From Kutzneria buriramensis (GTDB lineage: Bacteria; Actinomycetota; Actinomycetes; Mycobacteriales; Pseudonocardiaceae), in assembly GCF_003387475.1 (NCBI RefSeq), contig NZ_QUNO01000001.1, forward strand, positions 372,001 to 436,000: 64,000 nt of DNA, read 5' to 3'. A program made the translations under genes and the position numbers. Shown here one piece after another: positions 42,513 to 50,631 of this stretch. Under the pieces are notes generated by a model that was not told the DNA's origin, made no database searches, and was given only the letters and a program-made list of their open reading frames with translations. Numbering within the stretch: the stretch's first letter is position 1; each line of letters starts with the position of its first letter.

Positions 42513-43244
42513 ATGCCGAGTTTTGTGTGGGCGCTGGTGTTGATCGGAGTGGTCGGCCTGCCGACGGTGACGGCCGCGCTGCTCTACCGCCGCGCACCGA
42601 AGGTCGCCGTTGGCGCAGTCGTCGTCATGGCGGCCTGGGGAGTGGTCAGCGCGCTGCTGGCGGCGTCCGGCGCGTACGACCAGGACGCGTCGGCGGTCAA
42701 ACCGTGGCTGGGGATCGCGCTCGTCGGGGTGGTCGCCGTGCTGCTCGCGGCGGCACGCATCCCGGCCGTCCGGCAGGCGCTGGCGGCGCCGGACACCGTG
42801 GCGCGGCTCGTCGCGCCGCAGGTGTTGCGGGTCGTCGGCGTGATGTTCCTGCTGGTCATGGCCCTGGGTCAGCTGCCGGCGGTGTTCGCGCTGCCGGCCG
42901 GCCTCGGCGACATGGCGGTCGGCATCGCCGCGCCGTTCATCGCGCGGCGGCTGCGCAACGGGTCGACCCGCGGCGCGGTGTGGTTCAACGTCATGGGCAT
43001 CGTGGATCTCGTGGTGGCGGTCAGCATCGGCTACCTCGCCGCCACCGGGCCGACCCAGCTGATCCACGTGACGCCGTCGACCGAGGCCGTCACGATGCTG
43101 CCGCTGGTGCTCATCCCGACCGTCGCGGTGCCCCTAGCACTGGCCCTGCACGTGCTCTCCTTGCTGCGGCTGCGCAGCACACGGGAATCACATGTCGCGC
43201 AAGGGCGGCAAACGGGGCCGTCACCCGACCCGGTTGCTCGGTGA
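42513..43244 (+). CDS. Multi-pass membrane protein, TetR-divergent
   Basis: Protein of 243 residues with about seven hydrophobic helices and a short hydrophilic tail. GGGAGGG precedes the ATG by 5 nt. The helices contain few charged residues; ALPAGLGDMAVGIAAPFIARRLRNG is the most distinctive internal loop. It is divergent from a TetR gene with a strong operator, so it may be an inducible membrane function. No transport family is recognised. Confidence 0.7.
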   Translation: MPSFVWALVLIGVVGLPTVTAALLYRRAPKVAVGAVVVMAAWGVVSALLAASGAYDQDASAVKPWLGIALVGVVAVLLAAARIPAVRQALAAPDTVARLVAPQVLRVVGVMFLLVMALGQLPAVFALPAGLGDMAVGIAAPFIARRLRNGSTRGAVWFNVMGIVDLVVAVSIGYLAATGPTQLIHVTPSTEAVTMLPLVLIPTVAVPLALALHVLSLLRLRSTRESHVAQGRQTGPSPDPVAR

Positions 43245-43271
43245 CCTGGGCCACTACCTACTCTCGACCGA

Positions 43272-44051
43272 GTGAACCCGCTGGCAGAGCTAGCCGCGTC
43301 GGGGCCGCTCCTGCTGGCCGCGGCGGTTGCCCTGCTCGCCGGTGCGGTGTCCTTCGCGTCCCCCTGCTGCCTGCCGCTCGTGCCCGGCTACCTGGCCTAC
43401 CTCGCCGGCCTCGTCGGCGCGGACGCCCCAGCCGTCAGCGCGGACGAGCCGGCCAAGAAGGGCCGCTGGCGTGTGGTCGGAGCGTCCGGGCTGTTCGTGC
43501 TCGGCTTCACGGTGGTGTTCACCATAGGCACCGTCACCCTGTTCGGGCTGACGGACCTGCTGCTGCTCAACCAGGAGCTGCTGCAGCGCATCGGCGGCGT
43601 CGTGACGATCCTGATGGGCCTCGTGTTCGTCGGGCTCGTCCCGGCGCTGCAACGCGACCTGCGCCTGCACCGCCAGCCCAAGGTCGGCCTGCTCGGCGCC
43701 CCTGTGCTGGGCGCGGTGTTCGGGCTGGGCTGGTCGCCGTGCGTCGGCCCGACCCTGGGCGGCGTGCTGTCGCTGACCGCCGGCACGCCCGTCGGCTCCA
43801 TCGCGCTGCGCGGCATCTTTCTCATGCTGGTCTTCTGCGTCGGCCTCGGCGTGCCGTTCGTGCTGATCGCGATGGGCGCGCGGTGGGCGGTGCGGGTCAC
43901 CGGCTGGCTGCGCCAGCACGTCCGCGCGGTCCAGCTGACCGGCGGCGGCCTGCTCGTCGTCGTCGGCGTCCTGCTCGTCACCGGGCTGTGGGGCCAGCTG
44001 CTCGCGATCATCCAGGAGCATTTCGTGTCGAACGCGCCGGTGCCGCTGTGA
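43272..44051 (+). CDS. ccdA: Cytochrome c biogenesis thiol-disulfide transporter CcdA
   Basis: Protein of 259 residues with six membrane helices. The two redox cysteines are in the conserved helix-1 segment FASPCCLPLVPGYLAYLAG and in GWSPCVGPTLGGVLSL. It carries electrons from cytoplasmic thioredoxin across the membrane to TlpA/ResA. The GTG start at 43272 fits the family. The stop overlaps resB by 4 bp. It corresponds to Rv0527. Confidence 0.94.
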   Translation: MNPLAELAASGPLLLAAAVALLAGAVSFASPCCLPLVPGYLAYLAGLVGADAPAVSADEPAKKGRWRVVGASGLFVLGFTVVFTIGTVTLFGLTDLLLLNQELLQRIGGVVTILMGLVFVGLVPALQRDLRLHRQPKVGLLGAPVLGAVFGLGWSPCVGPTLGGVLSLTAGTPVGSIALRGIFLMLVFCVGLGVPFVLIAMGARWAVRVTGWLRQHVRAVQLTGGGLLVVVGVLLVTGLWGQLLAIIQEHFVSNAPVPL

Positions 44052-45622
44052 CAACTCCTTCTCTGGGTAGGTCGGCACTCGCGTACCTCCGCAACACGTG
44101 GCGCGGCCTCACCGCGATGCGCACGGCGCTGATCCTGCTGGCGCTACTGGCCCTGGGCGCGCTGCCCGGCGCGCTGCTGCCGCAGCGGCAGCTGAACGTG
44201 TCCAAGGTGGACGACTACATCAGCCAGCACGGCTGGTGGGGCAAGTTGCTGGACAAGCTCCAGTTCTACGACGTCTACTCCAGCTACTGGTTCGCCGCGA
44301 TCTACCTGCTGCTGATGATCTCGCTCGTCGGCTGCCTCACGCCGCGGCTGTTCGATTACGCCAAGCAGGCCACCCAGCAGCCGGTGATCACCCCCCGCAA
44401 CCTGGCCCGCATGCCGCACCACGGGACGTCCACTGTGGACGTCGCCGTGGACGACGTGGTGGAGGCCTCCCGCAAGCGGTTGCGCGGCTGGCGGCTGGTC
44501 GTCCGCGAGGAGGACAACGGCGTCCGCACGGTCAGTGCGGAGCGCGGCTACCTGCGCGAGACCGGCAACCTGCTCTTCCACTTCGCGCTGCTGGGCCTGG
44601 TGGTGGCCTTCGCCATCGGCAAGCTCGTCGGCTACTCCGGCCAGGTCGCGGTGATCGCGAACGGCTCCCAGTTCTGCAACTCCGGCCTGCTGGCCTACGA
44701 CAGCTTCAACCCCGGCCTCCAGGTCGACGGCACGCAGCTGGACCCGTTCTGCATCAAGGTGAACGGCTTCAAGGCCAGCTACCTGCCCGACGGCCAGGCC
44801 GACAGCTTCGACACCGACCTCCAGTACCAGTCGGGCGACGACCTCAAGACCAACACCTGGCGGCCCTACGACCTCCAGACCAACCACCCGCTGCGCACCG
44901 CCGGCGACCGCGTCTACCTGCTCGGCCACGGCTACGCGCCGCAGTTCACGGTCACCTTCCCCAACGGTCAGACCCGCACCAAGACCGTGCAGTGGAATCC
45001 GAGCGACCTGAACACCATGCTGTCCAGCGGCACCACCACGTTCGACCCGCCGGACACCACCGACGAGGTGCAGCTGCGCAAGCACCAGATCGCCATCACC
45101 GGCCTGTTCGCGCCGTCCGCGGTGTTCGACGGCTCGCTGATGACCTCGGACTACCCGGGCGCGAACAACCCGGCCGTCGCCGTCCAGGTGTACGAGGGCG
45201 ACCTGGGCAACAACTCCGGCTTCGCGCACAACCTGTTCACCATCGACCAGTCCATGGTGGACCAGGGCCGGCTGGTGCAGAAGGCGATGAAGAACCTCAA
45301 GCTGGGCCAGGAGATCACCCTCGACGACGGCACCAAGGTCAAGTTCGACAAGGTCTACGAGTTCGTCGGCCTCCAGGTCTCGCACGACCCGACCCAGGAC
45401 TACGTGCTGGTGTTCGCGGTGCTGATGCTGGTCGGCCTGATGGGCTCGCTGGCGATCAAGCGCCGCCGGCTGTGGCTGCGCGTGACACCGTCGAGTGACG
45501 GTACGGTGATCGAGGTCGGCGGCCTGGCCCGCACCGACCAGGCCGGGTACGGCGAGGAGTTCACCCGACTCAGCGCCGAACTTCTGAGGGTCGAGCCGAT
45601 GACAGGGAAGAGAGACACCTGA
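44048..45622 (+). CDS. resB: Cytochrome c maturation protein ResB
   Basis: Protein of 524 residues. Three helices near the N-terminus (about 25-45, 75-95, 180-200) and one near the C-terminus (about 455-475) flank a large extracytoplasmic domain. Signatures include LPQRQLNVSKVDDYISQHG, SYWFAAIYLLLMISLVGCLTPR and ETGNLLFHFALLGLVVAFAIGK. With CcsA it forms the System II complex that exports heme and attaches it to apocytochrome c. GTG 44048 overlaps the ccdA stop and its stop overlaps ccsA by one base. Confidence 0.94.
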   Translation: MTTPSLGRSALAYLRNTWRGLTAMRTALILLALLALGALPGALLPQRQLNVSKVDDYISQHGWWGKLLDKLQFYDVYSSYWFAAIYLLLMISLVGCLTPRLFDYAKQATQQPVITPRNLARMPHHGTSTVDVAVDDVVEASRKRLRGWRLVVREEDNGVRTVSAERGYLRETGNLLFHFALLGLVVAFAIGKLVGYSGQVAVIANGSQFCNSGLLAYDSFNPGLQVDGTQLDPFCIKVNGFKASYLPDGQADSFDTDLQYQSGDDLKTNTWRPYDLQTNHPLRTAGDRVYLLGHGYAPQFTVTFPNGQTRTKTVQWNPSDLNTMLSSGTTTFDPPDTTDEVQLRKHQIAITGLFAPSAVFDGSLMTSDYPGANNPAVAVQVYEGDLGNNSGFAHNLFTIDQSMVDQGRLVQKAMKNLKLGQEITLDDGTKVKFDKVYEFVGLQVSHDPTQDYVLVFAVLMLVGLMGSLAIKRRRLWLRVTPSSDGTVIEVGGLARTDQAGYGEEFTRLSAELLRVEPMTGKRDT

Positions 45623-46578
45623 TGCCGGTCAACGAGACGCTGGCCCAGTACAGCGACTGGAGCTACGCCTCCGCCGTCGTGATCTACGTCCTGGCGATGG
45701 CGTTCTACCTGGTCGAGCAGGCCCTCACCAAGACCAAGCGGCAGGCCGCGCGCGAGCTGGCCACGGTCGGCGGCGGCAGCGAGACGGCGGACGGGGCCCC
45801 GACGACGCTGGTGGTCCAGCGCTCGCCCCGGGCCGACCGCATCGGCCGGATGGGCATGGCGCTGAACATCCTCGGCGTCCTGTTGCACGCCACTGCGGTG
45901 CTCACCCGCGGCCTGGCCACCGGCCGGGTGCCGTGGGGCAACATGTACGAGTACGGCTCGGCTGTCTGCCTGGTCGCGGTGGTCGGCTGGCTGTTCCTGG
46001 CCAAGAAGTTCGACCTGCGGCGGCTGAGCGTCTTCGTGCTGCTGCCGATCGTGCTGCTGCTCTTCCTCGGCGGCACCGTGCTCTACACCCCGGCCGCCCC
46101 GGTGCAGCCGGCGCTCCAGTCGTACTGGCTGGCCATCCACGTCACCGCGGTGTCCATCGCCAGCGGCCTGCTGCTGCTCCCCGGCGTGGCCAGCGTGATG
46201 TACCTGTTCCGCGCGGCGTACGAGAAGGACGGCAAGTTCGCCGGCTTCGCGGTGCGGCTGCCGTCGGCCGACAAGCTGGACCGGCTCGCCTACCGCGTCA
46301 CGATCGTGGGATTCCCGCTGTTCACCTTCGCGGTGATCGCCGGCGCGATCTGGGCCGAGTCGGCCTGGGGCCGGTTCTGGGGCTGGGACCCCAAGGAGAC
46401 CTGCGCGTTCGTGGCCTGGGTGATCTACGCCGTCTACCTGCACGCCAGGGCCACCGCCGGCTGGCGCGGCAACCGCGCGGCGGTGATCAACATCCTCGGT
46501 TTCGCGGCGATGGTGTTCAACCTGTTCTTCATCAACCTGGTCACCTCGGGGCTGCACTCGTACGCCGGGGTCGCCTGA
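45622..46578 (+). CDS. ccsA: Cytochrome c maturation heme-handling protein CcsA (ResC)
   Basis: Protein of 318 residues with about eight helices. The tryptophan-rich heme-presenting motif is WGRFWGWDPKETCAFVAWVIYAVYLHAR, flanked by conserved heme-ligand histidines (SYWLAIHVTAVSIASG, LVTSGLHSYAGVA). It completes the System II synthetase with ResB. Its start overlaps the resB stop (TGATG). It corresponds to Rv0529. Confidence 0.95.
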   Translation: MPVNETLAQYSDWSYASAVVIYVLAMAFYLVEQALTKTKRQAARELATVGGGSETADGAPTTLVVQRSPRADRIGRMGMALNILGVLLHATAVLTRGLATGRVPWGNMYEYGSAVCLVAVVGWLFLAKKFDLRRLSVFVLLPIVLLLFLGGTVLYTPAAPVQPALQSYWLAIHVTAVSIASGLLLLPGVASVMYLFRAAYEKDGKFAGFAVRLPSADKLDRLAYRVTIVGFPLFTFAVIAGAIWAESAWGRFWGWDPKETCAFVAWVIYAVYLHARATAGWRGNRAAVINILGFAAMVFNLFFINLVTSGLHSYAGVA

Positions 46579-46665
46579 CCCCGTGTCGACCCGGCGGAAC
46601 TCGCCTACTACCGTCGTCAACGGACGTCAGCGGTGTGAATCCGCCAGCGAGGGAGGACCCCAGCG

Positions 46666-47949
46666 GTGACTGGTCGTTTTGAGGAGCCCGAGGGCTGGCA
46701 GGCGCCCGGCCAGGACCAGGCCGTCCAGTCCGGTCCGCACCCCGTCGACCCCGCGTCCTCGGGGTCGTACCAGGTCAGCGGCGGTCAGTCGGGTCCCTAC
46801 CCCGTCGGCGGCGGCCAGTCTGGTCCCTACCCGGTCAGCGGCAACCAGTCCGGGCCGTACCCGGTCAGCGGAGGTCCCTCCGGCCCGTACCCGGTGGACC
46901 CGGCGACCTCGGGGCCGTACCACCAGGCGCCGCAGCAGCAGGGGTACCCGCAGCAGCCCTACCCCCAGCAGGGTGGTTATCCGCAGCAGCAGCCCTACGC
47001 CCAGCAGCAGCGGCCGCAGCAGCCGGGCCAGCCCAACAACGCGCTGTCCCCGCAGGAGCTGATCAAGCAGGCCAAGCGGCCGCCGCAGTCCGGCTGGCGG
47101 CGCAGCCTGCACCAGTTGTCCGGCGGGCTGGTCAACCTGGGCGAGAGCCCGGCCGACGTGCGCCGCCGCGAGCTGATCGCGCGGATCAACCAGCCGCTGC
47201 GCGGCTGCTACAAGATCGCCATGCTGAGCCTGAAGGGCGGTGTCGGCAAGACCACCGCCACCACCACGCTCGGCTCCACCTTCTCCTCGCTGCGCGGCGA
47301 CCGCGTGATCGCGGTGGACGCCAACCCGGACCGCGGCACGCTGTCCCAGAAGATCCCGCTGGAGACCACCGCGACCGTGCGGCACCTGCTGCGCGACGCC
47401 AAGCGGATCACCCGGTACAGCGACGTGCGGGCCTACACCTCGCAGGGCCCGAGCCGGCTGGAAGTCCTTGCCAGCGAACAGGATCCGGCCGTCTCGGAGG
47501 CGTTCAGCGAGGACGACTACCGGCGCGTGGTCGACCTGCTGGAGCACTTCTACAACATCGTGCTCACCGACTGCGGCACCGGCCTCATGCACTCGGCCAT
47601 GGCCGGCGTGCTCGACCTGGCCGACTCGCTGGTGATCGTCTCGTCCGGCTCGGTGGACGGCGCCAACAGCGCGTCGGCGACCATCGACTGGCTGGAGGCG
47701 CACGGCTACCGCGACCTGATCCGGCGCTCCGTGGCCGTGATCAACTCGGTTCGGCCGCGGGCCGGCAAGGTGGACCTGGACAAGCTGTCCCAGCACTTCG
47801 CCAGCCGCTGCCGCGCGGTCGTGCGCATCCCGTTCGACCCGCACCTGGAGGAGGGCGCGGAGATCGAGCTGGAGCGGCTCAGCCCGGACACCCGGCTGGC
47901 GCTGCTGGAGCTGGCCGCCACGGTGGCCGACGACTTCCCGACGCGCTGA
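46666..47949 (+). CDS. MinD/ParA-like ATPase with decapeptide-repeat N-terminus (Rv0530-like)
   Basis: Protein of 427 residues. The first 130 residues are low-complexity: seven decapeptide repeats (21-90) followed by Gln/Pro/Tyr-rich sequence. The ATPase domain follows a linker and has the deviant Walker A KGGVGKTTATTTLGS, VIAVDANPDRGTL and IVLTDCGTGLMHSAM. It resembles Rv0530 and the ESX-linked EspI type ATPases. The position after ccsA is conserved in actinobacteria. A spatial-organisation or secretion role is inferred only. The GTG start is preceded by GAGGGAGG upstream. Confidence 0.85.
   Translation: MTGRFEEPEGWQAPGQDQAVQSGPHPVDPASSGSYQVSGGQSGPYPVGGGQSGPYPVSGNQSGPYPVSGGPSGPYPVDPATSGPYHQAPQQQGYPQQPYPQQGGYPQQQPYAQQQRPQQPGQPNNALSPQELIKQAKRPPQSGWRRSLHQLSGGLVNLGESPADVRRRELIARINQPLRGCYKIAMLSLKGGVGKTTATTTLGSTFSSLRGDRVIAVDANPDRGTLSQKIPLETTATVRHLLRDAKRITRYSDVRAYTSQGPSRLEVLASEQDPAVSEAFSEDDYRRVVDLLEHFYNIVLTDCGTGLMHSAMAGVLDLADSLVIVSSGSVDGANSASATIDWLEAHGYRDLIRRSVAVINSVRPRAGKVDLDKLSQHFASRCRAVVRIPFDPHLEEGAEIELERLSPDTRLALLELAATVADDFPTR
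46726..46935 (+). repeat. Seven in-frame 30-bp repeats (decapeptide SGPYPV type)
   Basis: Residues 21-90 of the MinD-like protein are seven exact-length decads of the form (Q/S/P/T)SGPYPV followed by three residues. The central four are nearly identical, indicating expansion by slippage or unequal crossover. Confidence 0.92.
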
Positions 47950-47956
47950 GCCGGAG

Positions 47957-49099
47957 GTGGCCGCGCCGGCCGAGGAGGAGCAGCTCGGCGTCAGCAGCCT
48001 CGAACTGTTCTTCGACCTGGTCTTTCGCCTCGTTTGACGACACAGCACGATCACGCAGCTGACGTCGGTCCTGTCGCACGAGCTCGACCTGGCCGGGCTG
48101 GCGCGGATGGGGCTCCTGCTGGCCGTGATCTGGTGGATGTACGGCGGCTACGCGTGGCTCACCAACGCGGTGCCGCCGCGCAAGACGTCCACGCGCGGGC
48201 TGCTCGTCCTGGCCATGGTCGCCTACGTGGTGCTGGCGATCTCGGTGCCGAGCGCGTTCGAGGCCAACCGCTGGGCGTTCGCCGCGGCGTACCTGGTGAT
48301 CGTGCTCGTGCACTCCGGGGTCTTCCTGACCACCGCCCATCCCAGCAACCGGCAGGGCACTCCGCGAGTGCTGCCGTGGAACCTGACCGTGCCGCTGCTG
48401 ACCCGGCCCGGCACCTTCGACCTGCGGCCGTCGCCCAAGAGAAATCGGCACAGCGTCGAGCGGCACGGGCTGGTGCTGACCCGGCCCGGCACCTTCGACC
48501 TGCGGCCGTCGCCCAAGAGAAATCGGCACAGCGTCGAGCGGCACGGGCTGGTGCTGATCATCGCGTTCGGCGAGTCCGTGGTGGCCATCGGCATCGGCGA
48601 GGCCGGGCTCGAGGTCACGCCGGGGCTGATCGTGGCCGCGGCGCTGCCCATGGTGACGCTGGCCGGGCTGTGGTGGGGATACTTCGCCGGGGACAGCGAG
48701 AAGCGGGCCGAGGCCACCCTGACCACGGCCGAGCCGTTTCGGCGCACCCGGCTGTCACTGATCGGCTACGGCCACTGCTACCTGCCGCTGTTCGGCGGCA
48801 TCATCGTGCTCGCCGCCGGCGTGAAGACCGCCGTGGCGCATCCCGAGGACGCGTTGTCCGCGCCGGCCGCGCTCGCGGTCGGCGGCGGCATGGCGCTGTA
48901 CCTGGTCGGCGACGTGCTGCTGCGGCTCGGGTCGAACTGGACCCGCTGCGTCGCCGCCGTGCTCGCCGCGGCCAGCACGGTGGTGGGTGCGACCGAATCG
49001 GCCGTCGCCCAACTCGCCGTGCTCGCCGCGGTGGTCGTCCTGCTCGTGGCGGCCGAGCACCTAGCCCGTCAGCCCGGCGGCGTGCCGTCCTCACGGTGA
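47957..49099 (+). pseudogene. Disrupted low-temperature-requirement A (LtrA)-like membrane protein gene
   Basis: GTG 47957 opens a frame with the LtrA signature GVSSLELFFDLVF, but a TGA at 48035-48037 ends it after 26 codons. The same frame resumes at once (ITQLTSVLSHELDLAGLARMGLLLAVIWWMYGGYAWLTNAVPP) and runs to 49099. Relative to relatives, about five codons containing the stop are inserted. A 78-bp in-frame tandem duplication replaces a membrane segment before HSVERHGLVLIIAFGESVVAIG. Either this is a decaying gene or translation restarts downstream, for example near 48107, giving an N-truncated protein of about 330 residues. Confidence 0.75.
48401..48556 (+). repeat. 78-bp tandem duplication inside the ltrA-like gene
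   Basis: Two identical 78-bp units (48401-48478 and 48479-48556) encode a 26-residue hydrophilic segment twice, beginning TRPGTFDLRPSPKRNRHSVE. The duplication keeps the frame. Perfect identity points to a recent event. Confidence 0.95.
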
Positions 49100-49260
49100 C
49101 GCTTGGCCTGCTCGGCCAGCTTGCGCAGGAACTCCGGGTCGTCGTCGGGACCGACGCCTTTCCGGGCCTTGCTGCCCACGCGCACCCGGTCGGACCCGAA
49201 TGCGCGCCACAGCAGATAGGCCACGGCTATCGCGCCGATCACCGCGAGCAGGTAGACCAT
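49069..49260 (-). CDS. Small membrane protein with charged tail
   Basis: Protein of 63 residues. One membrane helix (about 3-20, YLLAVIGAIAVAYLLWRAF) is followed by a basic and acidic cytoplasmic tail (KARKGVGPDDDPEFLRKLAEQAKRHREDG). The ATG at 49260 is preceded by GGAGGTG. It overlaps the 3' end of the converging ltrA-like frame by 31 bp. Function unknown. Confidence 0.65.
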   Translation of the reverse strand: MVYLLAVIGAIAVAYLLWRAFGSDRVRVGSKARKGVGPDDDPEFLRKLAEQAKRHREDGTPPG

Positions 49261-49322
49261 GCGGCACCTCCGGTCAACTGCCCCGAGACTATCTCGTGAA
49301 CAGTGGGTTCGGGGTGTGCCGC

Positions 49323-49556
49323 TCAGGCGTTACGCACGGGCTCCGTGGCCTCGGTGGTCAGCTCGGCCAGCAGGGTCTTCACCTCGGACTCGCGGAACCG
49401 CCGGTGGCCGCCGGGGGTGCGGATGGAGCCGATGCGGCCCGCGGTCGCCCAGCGGGTGACCGTCTTGGGGTCGACGCGGAACAGGGTGGCCACCTCGCCG
49501 GGGGTGAGCAGGCGCTCTCCGGCGTGCTGGCGGGGGTGCGGCACGGTCGCGGTCAC
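49323..49556 (-). CDS. bldC: Developmental regulator BldC
   Basis: Protein of 77 residues. The helix-turn-helix LLTPGEVATLFRVDPKTVTRWATAGRIGSIRTPGGHRRFRESEVKTLL is nearly the same as Streptomyces BldC, which binds direct repeats in a head-to-tail oligomer and delays the onset of development. The GTG at 49556 is preceded by GGGAGG at 6 nt, which decides the start although the frame is open for longer. The gene faces away from a Lrp/AsnC gene across a structured 338-nt gap. Confidence 0.93.
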   Translation of the reverse strand: MTATVPHPRQHAGERLLTPGEVATLFRVDPKTVTRWATAGRIGSIRTPGGHRRFRESEVKTLLAELTTEATEPVRNA

Positions 49557-49894
49557 TCTCGACCTCCCAGTCACTGGTTCGGGCGTTCCGGTCGCATCGT
49601 GGCATCTCACCCTGCGGGTACTCGAACGCTTGGGTGATGGTAAAGAGGTAGTAAGGCGCAAAAGGCATGAAAACGGGCACGTATGCATTCGTTTGCGCTG
49701 CGTCTTCGCCGCGCGTGCCGCGCGGAGGCTAGGCCGCCTCAAGCCGGTCTCTTCCCTTGCCTCGCGAAGATCGATGGAAAGACTCGATCTTCGCGAGCCC
49801 GCGGTCAAGAGACCGGCGCGGCCTCGCGCACTCCTGTCGCCGTCGGTTGTACGCCGACGGAGGTTCGGGTCCCGTGAAGTCCTAGGATTCGCGG
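49557..49894. other. 338-nt gap between divergent bldC and Lrp/AsnC genes
   Basis: No convincing coding frame. The left part (49557-49690) is the bldC leader and promoter zone, locally AT-richer around 49630-49690. The right part holds the long imperfect inverted repeat described separately. The Lrp/AsnC promoter must lie close to or within 49825-49894. Confidence 0.6.
49731..49824. ncRNA. 94-nt strongly structured segment, candidate structured RNA
   Basis: Three nested stems pair exactly: AGGCCGC (49731-49737) with 49818-49824, CCGGTCTCTT (49744-49753) with 49807-49816, and the 14-nt CTCGCGAAGATCGA (49761-49774) with 49784-49797. A 9-nt apical loop and internal loops of 6/1 and 7/9 nt separate them, giving 31 base pairs. 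Because the fold is symmetric, the strand is not determined. It could be a regulatory RNA, a long leader of Lrp/AsnC or bldC, or a palindromic mobile unit. Confidence 0.5.
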
Positions 49895-50362
49895 ATGGAC
49901 GCCCTGGATCGTCAGATCATCGCCGCCCTGCGTGCGAACGGCCGCGCCACGTACGCCGACCTCGGGCGGCAGGTGGGCCTGTCCGCGTCGGCCGTGCACG
50001 AGCGCGTCGGCAAGCTGGAGTCCTCGGGCGTCATCACCGGCTACCACGCGGTGGTCGACCCGCGGCTGGTCGGCCTGGGCGTCACCGCGCTGGTCGGCAT
50101 CCACCCGTCCGACACGGGCGACGACGATGAGGTGGCGGCCGCGCTGGCCCGGCTGCCGGAGGTGGAGTCCTGCTACGCCGTGGCCGGGGACGAGGCGTTC
50201 GTGGTCAAGGTCCGGGTGGCGACCGTGGACGACCTGGAGCGCACGCTGGGCCGGCTGCGGCGGATCGACGGCGTGGCCAGGACGAACACCACCGTCGTGC
50301 TGTCCACCCGGTTCGAGGGCCGTCCGAACAGCCCGGAGGAGATGGCCGCCCGGGCCGAGTAA
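49895..50362 (+). CDS. Lrp/AsnC family transcriptional regulator
   Basis: Protein of 155 residues. The helix-turn-helix is MDALDRQIIAALRANGRATYADLGRQVGLSASAVHERVGKLESSGVITGYHAVVDP. The RAM ligand domain (VTALVGIHPSD...CYAVAGDEAFVVKVRVATVDDLERTLGRLRRIDGVARTNTTVVLST) follows. It is a leucine-responsive-type regulator that probably senses an amino acid. A cysteine synthase-like gene two places downstream is a possible target. The ATG has no strong ribosome-binding site. Confidence 0.92.
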   Translation: MDALDRQIIAALRANGRATYADLGRQVGLSASAVHERVGKLESSGVITGYHAVVDPRLVGLGVTALVGIHPSDTGDDDEVAAALARLPEVESCYAVAGDEAFVVKVRVATVDDLERTLGRLRRIDGVARTNTTVVLSTRFEGRPNSPEEMAARAE

Positions 50363-50373
50363 CCTGGGCAGCC

Positions 50374-50631
50374 GTGGAGACCAGCACTTTCGGCCGTGAC
50401 ATCACGGTGTACACGGCGGCCCGGATCGGGTTGCTCGCGGTCATCGCGTTCCTGCTGACCCTCGCGCACGTGCCGCTGCTGATCGCGGTGGCCGTCGGGC
50501 TGGTGCTGGCTTGGCCGCTGTCGATGGTGCTGCTGCGCGGCCTGAACACCCGCATCGCGGCCGCGCTCACCGAGCGCCGGGCCGAGCGCCTGAAGATGCG
50601 CGCCCAGCTGCGCGGCGAGGACACGCAATGA
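50374..50631 (+). CDS. DUF4229 small membrane protein
   Basis: Protein of 85 residues with two helices (about 14-30 and 33-53) and a strongly basic C-terminus ([24 protein letters not shown]). The arrangement is typical of actinobacterial DUF4229 proteins. GTG 50374 follows the regulator by 11 nt and the stop overlaps the next gene by 4 bp (ATGA), so the three form an operon. Function unknown. Confidence 0.75.
   Translation: METSTFGRDITVYTAARIGLLAVIAFLLTLAHVPLLIAVAVGLVLAWPLSMVLLRGLNTRIAAALTERRAERLKMRAQLRGEDTQ

Noticed and set aside
49557-49808. N-terminal extension of BldC up to 49808
   Set aside because: The extension would cover the structured repeat, has no similarity to BldC, and the GTG at 49556 has an ideal ribosome-binding site and gives the normal family length.
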